A DNA stretch of 27,503 nucleotides, taken from the NCBI GenBank assembly GCA_039715165.1, contig JBDLHX010000022.1:1-27503 (forward strand), read 5' to 3'. Made by a program: the position numbers and the translations under genes. Under the pieces are notes generated by a model. It ran no database searches and had not been told where the DNA came from. It worked only from the letters and a program-made list of their open reading frames with translations. Shown one piece after another: positions 20,665 through 27,503 of this stretch (positions within the stretch are counted from its first letter, which is position 1; the number at the start of each line of letters is the position of its first letter). Source of the stretch: JAHEEL01 sp039715165. GTDB taxonomy: Bacteria > Actinomycetota > Acidimicrobiia > Spongiisociales > UBA5794.

Positions 20665-22574
20665 CCACCCAGTCGCCGGTCTCGCATCGCGCCGATCAGT
20701 TCGACAAGTGCGGCGGGCGCGGAATCGATGTCGCATGCCCATGCCGCGTTCCTGTACGCAATGGCGCTCTTGTCGCGCAGCTTCGAGCCCGACTCGTCGA
20801 GTGCCTGCTCGAAGCCGTCCCATTCCTGGAGTTCGGCTTCGAGGTCGTCATGGAAGAGCGTCCAGCGGCTCGTGACCGATGTCGGTTGGTCGAAGCCTGT
20901 TGCCACGTCGTTGAATCGCGGCTCGCCGGTGGGGAGCCAGCCGAGCAGCTTCTCGGTGGCGGCCTGGTGTGATCCTCTCGCCGTCTCTACGTTCCTCCCA
21001 GGATTCCGCGCAGCGCGGAGTCCGTCCCCATCTGCAACGACGTAGTTGGGTACCCCCAGAGCGGTTAGGACGGCGCTTGCCGGGTGCAGGTTGTTCTTGC
21101 CGTCCACCGAGATCGCCGAGATACCGAGCGCATCAAGCGGAGTGCCGAGCTGCTCTGCCATCGTCTCGAGGATCGCCTTGTCGGTGGCGCCTTCGACAAG
21201 CACGACGAGGTCGGCGAAGAACCCCTCGGAGAAAGCGCCGGAGGCTTCTCGCTCCATGAAACGTGCGATCCGATCCGCCGAGAGCGATGACTCCTCTTCG
21301 ATTCTGTCGGGGGATGTCCGCCATGAGGTCGCGGAGCCTTCCTCGAGTACGAATCTGCGCAGGGACGGGAACTGGTCGGGACGGACGAAGTATGGGCTGT
21401 GCGTCGCCATGGCAACCTGAGCACCTGTCCGGCTGCTGACGTTCGCGAGCACACGGGCGAAGTGTCTGGCCCTTACGGGATGCTGGTAGATCTCCGGCTC
21501 CTCAAGCGCGAGAAGGAACGCCGGTGTCGATGCATCCGCAGCGAGATCCGCAGCCTCAGCCGATTCGTCTTCCGTTTCCGACAGCAGCGACTGCAGCGCC
21601 GAGATCATCACGGCCCGCTGAATGCCATGACCCTGTCGGTGGACGCTTGCCTGGCGGTCGTCAACAATGACATCGGCGAGCACGGTGGCGTCGTTGCGCA
21701 TACTCCACTCGGGAACCTCGCTGCGAAACGTAATCTCGGCGTTCGCGACGTACTCCCTGAAGTACGTGTTGATTCGGCCCTCATGCGACTTCGTGGCTTC
21801 CGCAACGGTCGTTCTGATGGAGGACTCCAATTCCTCGATGGCGTCCTTGTTCTCTTCCTCCCAGGCCGCCTTGGCACGTGCGACAGCCTCGGTCGTAGCG
21901 GTCCCCAGCACTTGAGAGAGAATCGAACCGCGTCCATTCTCGGAGACCTCGACAGCGAGGTCCGCTGACGCCGGCACCAAGATCATCCGGAATCGCCGTG
22001 CAAGCACACTGTCACCGGCGAAGCCGAACAGATGGTTCGCTTCCGCGTCATCCACCTCAACGAGCTTCTCGCTGTTCGCCGGATCGGCCTCCCACGCATC
22101 GAGGGCAGCAAGGCTGTCTGCCTTGTTGGTCCAACGCGGCAGATCCTCGATCTCCTCCCTGGCCAACTGATAGGCCGCCTTAGCCTCGGCAGCCGATCCG
22201 GCTTGACGGATCTGAGCGAAGCCGGACCCTTGGAGGGAGTTGCCGATCTTCTTCTCTTCACCCCTGCTCCACGACCGACGGAAGCGAGCGGTCTCGCCCC
22301 GCCCGTATCTCCCGAGTACTTCTCGATCCTTCTCATCGAGATCGACGAACTCGACCTCGACTTCAATCCGTTCCGGTGTCTCGGCTTCGTCCCCTACTGG
22401 TCGCCAGACATCGGCTTGCGACATCTCGCCGCCGTTGAAGAACCAATCCAACGCATACAACACCGAGGACTTCCCCGAGCCGTTCGGGCCGATCAGCACC
22501 GTGTAGTCGCTGAACTCGACCTCCATCTCGCGCAGACATCGGTACGAACGAATCCAAGCCCTCGCCAGTCTCAC
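20661..22574 (-). CDS. OLD-family ATP-dependent endonuclease (AAA ATPase plus TOPRIM)
   Basis: A 637-aa protein from a GTG at 22574 with GAGGAGG eight bases upstream. The ATPase has Walker A GPNGSGKSS at about 29-37, Walker B FLLALEEPEIYQHP, and the His switch MATHSPYFV. A helical arm lies between the ATPase halves. The C-terminal TOPRIM domain begins at about 455 with VVLVEGATDKAILETM and has the second acidic motif VVADGDG near 515. This ABC-ATPase-plus-TOPRIM architecture is that of OLD nucleases (P2 Old, GajA), several of which act in anti-phage defence. No UvrD-like GajB partner is present. Instead a basic 33-codon ORF and a three-helix membrane protein lie directly upstream, so it may act alone or with those. 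Confidence 0.9.
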   Translation of the reverse strand: MRLARAWIRSYRCLREMEVEFSDYTVLIGPNGSGKSSVLYALDWFFNGGEMSQADVWRPVGDEAETPERIEVEVEFVDLDEKDREVLGRYGRGETARFRRSWSRGEEKKIGNSLQGSGFAQIRQAGSAAEAKAAYQLAREEIEDLPRWTNKADSLAALDAWEADPANSEKLVEVDDAEANHLFGFAGDSVLARRFRMILVPASADLAVEVSENGRGSILSQVLGTATTEAVARAKAAWEEENKDAIEELESSIRTTVAEATKSHEGRINTYFREYVANAEITFRSEVPEWSMRNDATVLADVIVDDRQASVHRQGHGIQRAVMISALQSLLSETEDESAEAADLAADASTPAFLLALEEPEIYQHPVRARHFARVLANVSSRTGAQVAMATHSPYFVRPDQFPSLRRFVLEEGSATSWRTSPDRIEEESSLSADRIARFMEREASGAFSEGFFADLVVLVEGATDKAILETMAEQLGTPLDALGISAISVDGKNNLHPASAVLTALGVPNYVVADGDGLRAARNPGRNVETARGSHQAATEKLLGWLPTGEPRFNDVATGFDQPTSVTSRWTLFHDDLEAELQEWDGFEQALDESGSKLRDKSAIAYRNAAWACDIDSAPAALVELIGAMRDRRLGG

Positions 22575-22606
22575 AACGGCAACCTCCTCTGTACGACTCC
22601 GAGTAG

Positions 22607-22708
22607 CTACCTACCGCTGGTCTTCTTCTGCGGTTTCGGCGCTGGCCTCTTGGGAGGCTTCGGTGTGCTCGTCGGATTAGCGCTCTTCTTCTCGGATGGT
22701 TTGCTCAT
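22607..22708 (-). CDS. 33-codon Lys/Pro-rich basic peptide
   Basis: The ATG at 22708 lies inside the end of the membrane-protein gene (32-bp overlap, other frame), and the stop at 22607 is 32 bp before the OLD GTG. The peptide is strongly basic and proline-rich, without hydrophobic residues: MSKPSEKKSANPTSTPKPP, then KRPAPKPQKK. It fills the gap between the two larger genes neatly, but the ribosome site is weak (CATCTCGGTC before ATG). It could be a nucleic-acid-binding accessory peptide, a leader, or chance. Confidence 0.35.
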   Translation of the reverse strand: MSKPSEKKSANPTSTPKPPKRPAPKPQKKTSGR

Positions 22709-23198
22709 GACCGAGATGATCCGATTCACCTGTCTCTCCAATCGTTGGCGGGTAGTTGTCGATCGCGAACTTCATCAGGAACACGAGTCCTACAATGAGG
22801 AGGGCCACGCTGGCGCGATTCGTCCACGTCGACCATGTGTGCTTCGATTCCTTCGGTCCGCGCTTGAGGGTCGGTTGTCGCAGCCACTCGCCGATAGCCC
22901 GAAGACGCTTGTCGGTCTCGATCTCCGTCAGCGTGTACGAGAGAGCGACTGCGACTAGCGATAGAGCAAGCAGTCCCCACGCCCCCTCAAGAGCCCAGAC
23001 TGTGCGCGGTTCCTCGACGATCGATGTGAGAAGCGTCACCGACAGCACCAGCGCGCCTCCGGCCAGAGTCATCACGAGCCTGTCGCGAGCATGCTGGTTC
23101 TGGACGCGGACATCCTCGATGTGCTCACGCGACTGCTTCACAACCTCGACGTACTGCTCCAGAGCCTCCTTCTCAGACACGAAGTCGTTCTCTGCCAT
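22677..23198 (-). CDS. three-TM membrane protein with N-terminal coiled coil
   Basis: A 173-aa protein. I use the ATG at 23198; the open frame extends to 23291 but that part covers the regulatory dyad. Residues about 8-40 are a charged helix (EALEQYVEVVKQSREHIEDV), likely a coiled coil. Two hydrophobic helices follow at about 43-62 and 70-90, then a cytoplasmic loop with RLRAIGEWL and a Lys-rich segment, a third helix at about 130-150, and an acidic tail. No family is recognised. It is the first gene of the minus-strand unit that ends with the OLD nuclease. Small multi-TM proteins are frequent effectors in defence operons, which makes it a candidate partner, by context only. Confidence 0.7.
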   Translation of the reverse strand: MAENDFVSEKEALEQYVEVVKQSREHIEDVRVQNQHARDRLVMTLAGGALVLSVTLLTSIVEEPRTVWALEGAWGLLALSLVAVALSYTLTEIETDKRLRAIGEWLRQPTLKRGPKESKHTWSTWTNRASVALLIVGLVFLMKFAIDNYPPTIGETGESDHLGHEQTIREEER

Positions 23199-23219
23199 GC
23201 ACCCATTATCGCCGCGGGG

Positions 23220-23292
23220 TGTGACAGGAACCGGAATCACGGAACGTGTCAAGGAGAGTGACGCACGTTCCGGACGACCGTCTTCTGTCACA
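23220..23292. promoter_or_regulatory. concentric nested inverted repeat between divergent genes
   Basis: TGTGACAG (23220-23227) pairs with CTGTCACA (23285-23292), and CGGAACGTG (23240-23248) pairs with CACGTTCCG (23264-23272). Both palindromes have the same centre, 23256. A further GGC/GCC match at 23232-23234 and 23278-23280 is also in register. It lies between the membrane-protein gene (minus) and the winged-helix-like gene (plus), where an operator controlling both would be expected. Confidence 0.65.
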
Positions 23293-23334
23293 ACCGGTCA
23301 GTACCTTGTCCAAGAGCGACAACAAGGAGGACGT

Positions 23335-24120
23335 ATGACAGGCATCGAATACCCGGATCTCACCCGTCGCCTCACCCCTGAGGCTGATCAGATCTTCTGC
23401 GAGATGGCACTCGCCCACCTCGAGGCTGGATCCGGCGATCGCCTCTTCATCCGCTCAGACACTCTGTCCGGAACGGGACTCCACTTCCGAGGCCCCAACG
23501 TGTCCAAGAGCTGGCAGAGCTTCGATGGAGGGGCTATTGAGGACCTCATTGGCTACGGCCTTCTCCATGTCGGCTATTCGAGCCGCGGGACACCGAACTA
23601 TCGCGTCTCCGGCGAAGGCCTTCACTTCTATCGATGGCTCATGGAGCAGAAGGGATCGCCAATCTCACAAGTCGATGATGTCGTTCGCGGAGCGGTTGCC
23701 GGCGCGGACTTCGCGAAAGAGCATCCAGGCGCTGCGCATCACCTGTCGGAGGCGTTTGTCCTCTTGTGGTCGGACAACACCAGCAACCAAGTGGTTGCCG
23801 AGATCGGCGAACACCTGAGAGGCGCGATCATGGACATTGCGAGCGACCTATCGAACGGCGAAGGACCTGCCGAGAAGCCGATCGAGCAACTCGGTCGCCA
23901 ACTGCACCGCATGACCGAGAAGCTCGGTGACCGAGAACGCGTGGTAGTAGAGAGGTTGATCGATCTTGCGGCTGCTGCGCTTCGTCTTGATCAGCGCCTA
24001 GCGCACGTTCGCGACGAAGGCGACAAGGATCGACCCCTCAGAAGCTGGGACGAGGCCCGACGCGCTGCGTTCACAACCGCCTTCATCTGCTACGAACTAG
24101 CAGAAGCTACGAAGGCGTAG
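23335..24120 (+). CDS. winged-helix-like protein of unknown function
   Basis: A 261-aa protein from an ATG at 23335 directly after AAGGAGG; upstream extension of the frame is antisense to the membrane-protein gene and is ignored. Residues about 45-105 look like a winged helix: SWQSFDGGAIEDLIGYGLL, then the strand-turn-strand VGYSSRGTPNYRVSGEGLHFYRWL. The rest is helical, with an acidic middle and an Arg-rich helix, and no catalytic motif. It is transcribed divergently from the membrane-protein and OLD genes across the concentric palindrome at 23220-23292. It could therefore be the regulator that binds it, or a third component of the locus. I recognise no named family. Confidence 0.72.
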   Translation: MTGIEYPDLTRRLTPEADQIFCEMALAHLEAGSGDRLFIRSDTLSGTGLHFRGPNVSKSWQSFDGGAIEDLIGYGLLHVGYSSRGTPNYRVSGEGLHFYRWLMEQKGSPISQVDDVVRGAVAGADFAKEHPGAAHHLSEAFVLLWSDNTSNQVVAEIGEHLRGAIMDIASDLSNGEGPAEKPIEQLGRQLHRMTEKLGDRERVVVERLIDLAAAALRLDQRLAHVRDEGDKDRPLRSWDEARRAAFTTAFICYELAEATKA

Positions 24121-24361
24121 GCCCAGCAGCCCGGGGCTCACTGGCCGACAGATGGCTGCATGGGATGATTGGCTCCCCTCCCGGCGCATCCGCAACGGCG
24201 GCCGACGCGGATCGAGCCACCCCGAGTTCGTCAGGCGGGGTCGGGTGTGCCTGGCCACCAGGATCGGGTCGCTCTCAGACGGCAAACCACTGAACAGTCC
24301 AGTCGGCGAGATGCCACGGCGGTCCCCGTCGGCGTATGCAACGAAGCACAGAGGCGTCGGC
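24121..24361. other. island right arm, no gene seen
   Basis: Plus-strand frames are open but have no good ribosome site or domain, and they run on into the tRNA-like repeat. Confidence 0.4.
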
Positions 24362-24534
24362 TCTTGTCCGTCTGTTGTCCGTCAGACGACCAGAATCGGT
24401 GCGATACGGTGGGAACTGGCGAGACCGGGAACCGTTGCTATTCCTCGCTTTCGCGTTGATCGGCGTTGTTCGATGTTGCCTCCGGTAGGGTTCCTAAACC
24501 GGGTTTCGGAGGTTCGAATCCTCCCGAGGATGCC
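24362..24534 (+). repeat. 173-bp direct repeat, right copy (island boundary, tRNA-Arg-like end)
   Basis: The right-hand partner of 19626-19798. It has an intact TTGTCCGTC pair (24364-24372 and 24375-24383) and the tRNA 3' half with anticodon CCT at 24482-24534, ending CGAGGATGCC. The terminal bases differ from the left copy (GGGCGCC). The two ends thus carry different acceptor strands, which is expected if at least one derives from a different host tRNA allele. It lies 28 bp from the relaxase stop codon. Confidence 0.75.
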
Positions 24535-24562
24535 TGGACCTGGCCGAGCTTGATTGCCGTGC

Positions 24563-27355
24563 CTACCTACCGGCGGCGGTCTCGACACCCGGTGGCGTGT
24601 GGCCGGGTTGTTCGTGTTCGGCTTGGCGGCGTGCTGCGTTCCATGCGGTCCGTTCGGCGATGTCACCGCTCGGTGGGGGTATTTCGATGATCTGGTCGAT
24701 GGCTGCGGCTTTCGCTGCGCTGCGGTTGAGGGATGTGGCGAGCGCGTCGAGGGGGTCCCTTTGGTCTGGGTGGGTGAGGTGGGTGCAGTCTTCGCCGTGG
24801 GGTTCGGGGTTGGTGAGGTAGAGGGTGTTGGTCTGGCGGCCTCGGCTCAGTGCGACGTATGCCCATTGTCGGTCGGTGCTTGCGGTGATGACCGTGTACG
24901 TGCGATCGGTGGTTGCACCTTGGGCTTTGTGGCCGGTCATCGCGTAGCCGTAGTCGACGTGACCGTCGTCGAGGTACCAGGAGGGCAGGACCCTGGTTTC
25001 GGGGTCACGGTCGAGACGCACCGTCAGGCCGCCTAGGTTTGGGTTGACGGTGGTGATGGTTGCGAGGTCGCCGTTGTGTACGTCGAGGCGGGCGTGGTTC
25101 CTACGGCAGAGGACCCGATCGCCCGCCCGGAAGGCTCGGTCCCCTGCTTGGAGGGTGGGTCCATTGAGGCGCTTCGATGCGGTGAGGCGGCTGCGGGCCT
25201 GTTCGTTGAGTTCGGCGACGGTCTGGTTGTCGGCGGCGAGGAGCAACCCCGCAGTGGGGTCGCCGCTGGCGGCGATATGGGAGTACCAGTCGTCGACGGC
25301 TCTCGTGATCGTGTCTCGCCGGTCCTGTCCCACAACAAGACGCTTGTGTTGTCGGTATGCGTCGATCGCCTGGTCGGGTGATCCGTTGCGGAGCTCGGCG
25401 AGGGCGACGCGTTCCCAGGCATGTTGTTGTCGGACGTTGTCGGTGAGTTCGACGGTGGGGAGGCGGCGGGTGAGGGCTCGGAAGAGGCCTCCGGCGTCGA
25501 TCTCAGGGAGCTGGCGAGCATCACCAATGAGAATCAGCTTCCCCTCAGCGGCATCGACAAGGTCGCAGACCGCGGCGAGGTGACGGGTGCCGACCATCCC
25601 CGCTTCGTCGACCACGACCACGACTCCTGAGGGAAGGCCGACTTCGTCGCCGGGCTGGTGCAGAAGTCGCGTCACAGTGGTGGAGGGGATCCCGGTGGCC
25701 TCTTCGAGTCCGGATGCGGTCCTGGCAGCGAGCGCCGCACCGACGATCGGCGTGCCGGTCACCGCGGCGAGTTGGCCAATCACTTCCATGACGGCGGTCT
25801 TGCCACTCCCCGCCGGACCGATCCCGACATCAACGACACTGCCGGAAGTGGCGAACCTGCGCACCATGTCGCGTTGACCATCAGTGAGACGCGGACGACA
25901 TCGGAGTGTGCCTTCGACGAGACGCCGGGGAACGACCCAACGACCGACATCGACGCCACCGGTTGCGTGTTCGACGACACGCTGCTCGGTAGCGAGCAGA
26001 TCCGCCGTCGTATACAAGCGATCCGAGGCGCCGGGGAACACGGTCCCGTCGCGACGTCGCATCCTCCGAGCCGCCCCCGGTTCCTCGGCCGTTTCGCCCA
26101 ACGCTTCAGACGCGTCGATTCCTTCAGCGTCCACAGGGACCAGGTCCTCTACGGCATCGGACCGTTCGACGTGGTTGCGTTTGGGGAGGATCGGTACGAC
26201 GTCACGGGTGGTGAGGAATCTCTCTGCGAGGGCTTCGATCTCTCCCCTCGTGCCGCCGCCGGGGAGGGACCCGGCGATCTCTTTGACGACCTCTGCTTCG
26301 GCGAACGTCGATGCCTGTGCCGTCAACCCATCAGGCGACGCCAGGGCCTCGAACAGGATCTCAGGATTGGGCGGGGTGACGTCCCGGTGGCGGCCGGTGA
26401 CCGAAGCGACACGCTGCGGAGTGAGCCCGACTTGTTCGGCCCGGTGCCGCCACTCGGCTTCGAGGTCCTCGAGCTGCTGGCCTGTCTTTGGGTTCCGGGT
26501 GGCGAGCACGGCTACCTGGCGTGCCGCCGGCGTCTCCGGCAGGCCCTGCTCTGCACGCCACTGTTCGGCCTGGCGGCGCCGCGTCGAGAACGCGTCGATC
26601 TGACGGCGGGTGAAGCCTTCGATGTCGGCCACGCCGTTGGTCACGGGCTGCCACCCCACCCCCAACCGCCGAGTCAACTCGTATCTGAGGACGGCTTCGT
26701 GGAGGTAGCCGGCGGCGAGCTGATGACGGAACAACAGGCGGCCGTCGACGCTCCGCCACACGTCGTCTCTGCCTTTGACCTTGTTCGCTACCACCACATG
26801 GGTGTGGAGCTGAGGGTCGTTCGCGCGGGACGTGAACTCGGTGAACGACGCCGCCACAAACCCCGACGTCTCGATCGGCCACGTCTCGATCCGGACCCTC
26901 GGGGTTCCGTTGTCGTTGAGGACGGGTTCGCCGTCGACGCCAACGACGGGCGTTTTCGACGCGCCCCTCGTCGCAGACGCCACCGACTCCAGATACCCGA
27001 ACGCCGACTCCGTCGCCTCCTCAAACGCAGCGAGGACCTCTCGGCGGGTGTCTTCGTTGCCCAGGGCCCACAACAACGACACCGACTTATCCGCAGAGAA
27101 CGTCACATCCCACGCCGCCACCCCATCCCTGCGCAACCTGCGACCCAACTGCACGCCAGTCCCAGGATGCTGACCGTCGAATAGACGCACGAGACCCTCA
27201 GCGCTCACCGTTCCGTTCAGGTTCTGCTCGGTGGCGCCGCTCCCCCGCCACACACCCGCCGCCTGACCGCCGCGCAGGTAGTAGTCCTCCCGCGGCGACA
27301 CCTCACCCAGCTTCTGCAAGTAATAGTCCTTCGCAGCCTTCGCCAAACTCAACAC
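24563..27355 (-). CDS. MobF-family conjugative relaxase-helicase (TraA/TrwC-like)
   Basis: A 930-aa protein from a GTG at 27355 (GTG at 27370 is an alternative). The relaxase domain (about 1-290) has two pairs of N-terminal tyrosines (about 10-11 and 25-26), the WDVTFSADKSVSLLWAL block, and the metal-binding PQLHTHVVVANKV at about 181-193. These are the MobF hallmarks for nicking oriT and binding the 5' end. The C-terminal half is a RecD2/UvrD-like helicase: GPAGSGKT (about 513), VVVDEAGMVG, GDARQLPEI, TDNVRQ, the GYAMTGHKAQGATTDRTY strand and YVALSRGR. It is somewhat short for the family but has all motifs. It ends 28 bp from the right island repeat, so it belongs to a different element that continues to the right. 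No coupling protein is in view. Confidence 0.93.
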   Translation of the reverse strand: MLSLAKAAKDYYLQKLGEVSPREDYYLRGGQAAGVWRGSGATEQNLNGTVSAEGLVRLFDGQHPGTGVQLGRRLRRDGVAAWDVTFSADKSVSLLWALGNEDTRREVLAAFEEATESAFGYLESVASATRGASKTPVVGVDGEPVLNDNGTPRVRIETWPIETSGFVAASFTEFTSRANDPQLHTHVVVANKVKGRDDVWRSVDGRLLFRHQLAAGYLHEAVLRYELTRRLGVGWQPVTNGVADIEGFTRRQIDAFSTRRRQAEQWRAEQGLPETPAARQVAVLATRNPKTGQQLEDLEAEWRHRAEQVGLTPQRVASVTGRHRDVTPPNPEILFEALASPDGLTAQASTFAEAEVVKEIAGSLPGGGTRGEIEALAERFLTTRDVVPILPKRNHVERSDAVEDLVPVDAEGIDASEALGETAEEPGAARRMRRRDGTVFPGASDRLYTTADLLATEQRVVEHATGGVDVGRWVVPRRLVEGTLRCRPRLTDGQRDMVRRFATSGSVVDVGIGPAGSGKTAVMEVIGQLAAVTGTPIVGAALAARTASGLEEATGIPSTTVTRLLHQPGDEVGLPSGVVVVVDEAGMVGTRHLAAVCDLVDAAEGKLILIGDARQLPEIDAGGLFRALTRRLPTVELTDNVRQQHAWERVALAELRNGSPDQAIDAYRQHKRLVVGQDRRDTITRAVDDWYSHIAASGDPTAGLLLAADNQTVAELNEQARSRLTASKRLNGPTLQAGDRAFRAGDRVLCRRNHARLDVHNGDLATITTVNPNLGGLTVRLDRDPETRVLPSWYLDDGHVDYGYAMTGHKAQGATTDRTYTVITASTDRQWAYVALSRGRQTNTLYLTNPEPHGEDCTHLTHPDQRDPLDALATSLNRSAAKAAAIDQIIEIPPPSGDIAERTAWNAARRQAEHEQPGHTPPGVETAAGR

Positions 27356-27376
27356 GACACACCCCCACACCCGGAG

Positions 27377-27394
27377 CGGTCTACCAGGAGACCG
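27377..27394. promoter_or_regulatory. hairpin upstream of the relaxase gene, possible oriT element
   Basis: CGGTCT and AGACCG flank a 6-nt loop (ACCAGG) 22 bp upstream of the relaxase start, in the gap to a divergent gene. MobF relaxases nick beside an inverted repeat, often close to their own gene, so this is a candidate. It could equally be an operator. Confidence 0.35.
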
Positions 27395-27411
27395 AAAGCA
27401 ACTGGTTGCAG

Positions 27412-27503
27412 ATGCGTGTGTTGAAATGGCCGGTTCGACGTCGCGGCGGTGACAGGGTTGACGCGGTGCTCGAGAGGACGGTTCTGCCGGCGGGGATGGT
27501 TCG
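27412..27503 (+). CDS. start of a divergent gene, cut by the window end
   Basis: An ATG at 27412 (or GTG at 27418) opens a frame that stays open to the last base: MRVLKWPVRRRGGDRVDAV, then LERTVLPAGMV. It is divergent from the relaxase gene. There are too few residues for identification. In MobF elements neighbouring genes often encode coupling or replication proteins, but nothing here shows that. Confidence 0.4.
   Translation, partial: MRVLKWPVRRRGGDRVDAVLERTVLPAGMV

Larger units (their letters stand above)
19626..24534. mobile_element. integrated island bounded by 173-bp direct repeats
   Basis: Two gapless direct repeats ending in a tRNA-Arg(CCT)-like 3' half bound 4.6 kb. That segment carries a DUF1353 gene, an OLD-family nuclease, a three-helix membrane protein, a 33-codon ORF and a winged-helix-like gene. 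No integrase lies inside, so the island would have to be moved in trans or be fixed. The two ends differ at about 9 % of positions. This argues for an old insertion, or for tandem accretion of two related elements, rather than a recent single event. Confidence 0.6.

Noticed and set aside
22756..23334. N-terminal extension of the winged-helix-like gene to 454 residues
   Set aside because: It is antisense to the membrane-protein gene, and the ATG at 23335 directly follows AAGGAGG.
24482..24534. Complete tRNA-Arg(CCT) gene
   Set aside because: There is a T arm and a recognisable anticodon arm, but a 4-nt insertion before the loop, and no D arm or matching 5' acceptor strand within normal distance.
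25658..27184. 508-codon plus-strand open frame
   Set aside because: It is an antisense shadow of the relaxase gene, which has clear domains in the other strand.
1..27503. CRISPR arrays, rRNA genes, riboswitches
   Set aside because: I saw no regularly spaced repeats with unique spacers, no rRNA signatures and no riboswitch core I could recognise by eye.

Overview
The window is high-GC DNA with GTG/TTG starts and strong purine-rich ribosome sites. The gene families (ECF sigma factor, PG-binding-domain export adaptor, MobF relaxase, IS256/IS481/IS3 elements) suggest an actinomycetote, perhaps of the Acidimicrobiia; that placement is inference from style, not from a marker gene. It is an accessory region: two functional gene sets broken up by insertion sequences, followed by an integrated island and the edge of a conjugative or mobilizable element.

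Layout. 1-590: a mobile-element scar holding the 3' part of a tRNA-Val(CAC) and two short direct-repeat pairs. 591-3646 (minus): an operon of a 260-aa protein, a Tat-exported cysteine-rich protein (faintly MauA-like), a MauE-like membrane protein and a membrane-anchored 332-aa protein. 3780-6253: an IS3-family element abutting a 5'-truncated IS256 element. 6308-6475: a small single-pass membrane protein. 6542-11211 (minus): a regulator with a degenerate receiver, a secreted 4-Cys protein, a lipoprotein, and a membrane-fusion/ABC/FtsX-type export complex. 11320-14391: IS481, a frameshift-ridden IS256 and an IS3 end, which have cut up at least one exported-protein gene. 14394-15772 (minus): a membrane-anchored putative anti-sigma factor and an ECF sigma factor. 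16756-19177 (minus): a secreted metzincin-type protease and a membrane-anchored partner. 19626-24534: an island bounded by two 173-bp direct repeats that end in a tRNA-Arg(CCT)-like 3' half. It carries a DUF1353 protein, an OLD-family nuclease, a three-TM protein and a winged-helix-like protein. 24563-27503: a MobF relaxase-helicase and the start of a divergent gene.

The main result is a shared regulatory element, GCGCGACTC-N13-GACACA. It occurs five times on the minus strand with exactly the same 13-nt spacing: upstream of the 260-aa gene operon, the export cluster, the IS-disrupted gene, the anti-sigma gene and the metzincin gene. A sixth, slightly weaker copy lies on the plus strand. Its layout resembles an ECF promoter (a -35 like GGAAC, then a -10), and an ECF sigma/anti-sigma pair sits in the middle of the set. 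I infer one envelope or secretion regulon whose products are nearly all exported or membrane-bound. The ECF gene itself has no visible copy upstream.

Second result: six loci carry (and one locus repeats several times) a pair of 9-bp direct repeats with 11-bp periodicity, several beside tRNA 3' fragments. I read them as integrase arm-type sites or integrase 3'-end scars of successive integrations. No intact integrase is present.
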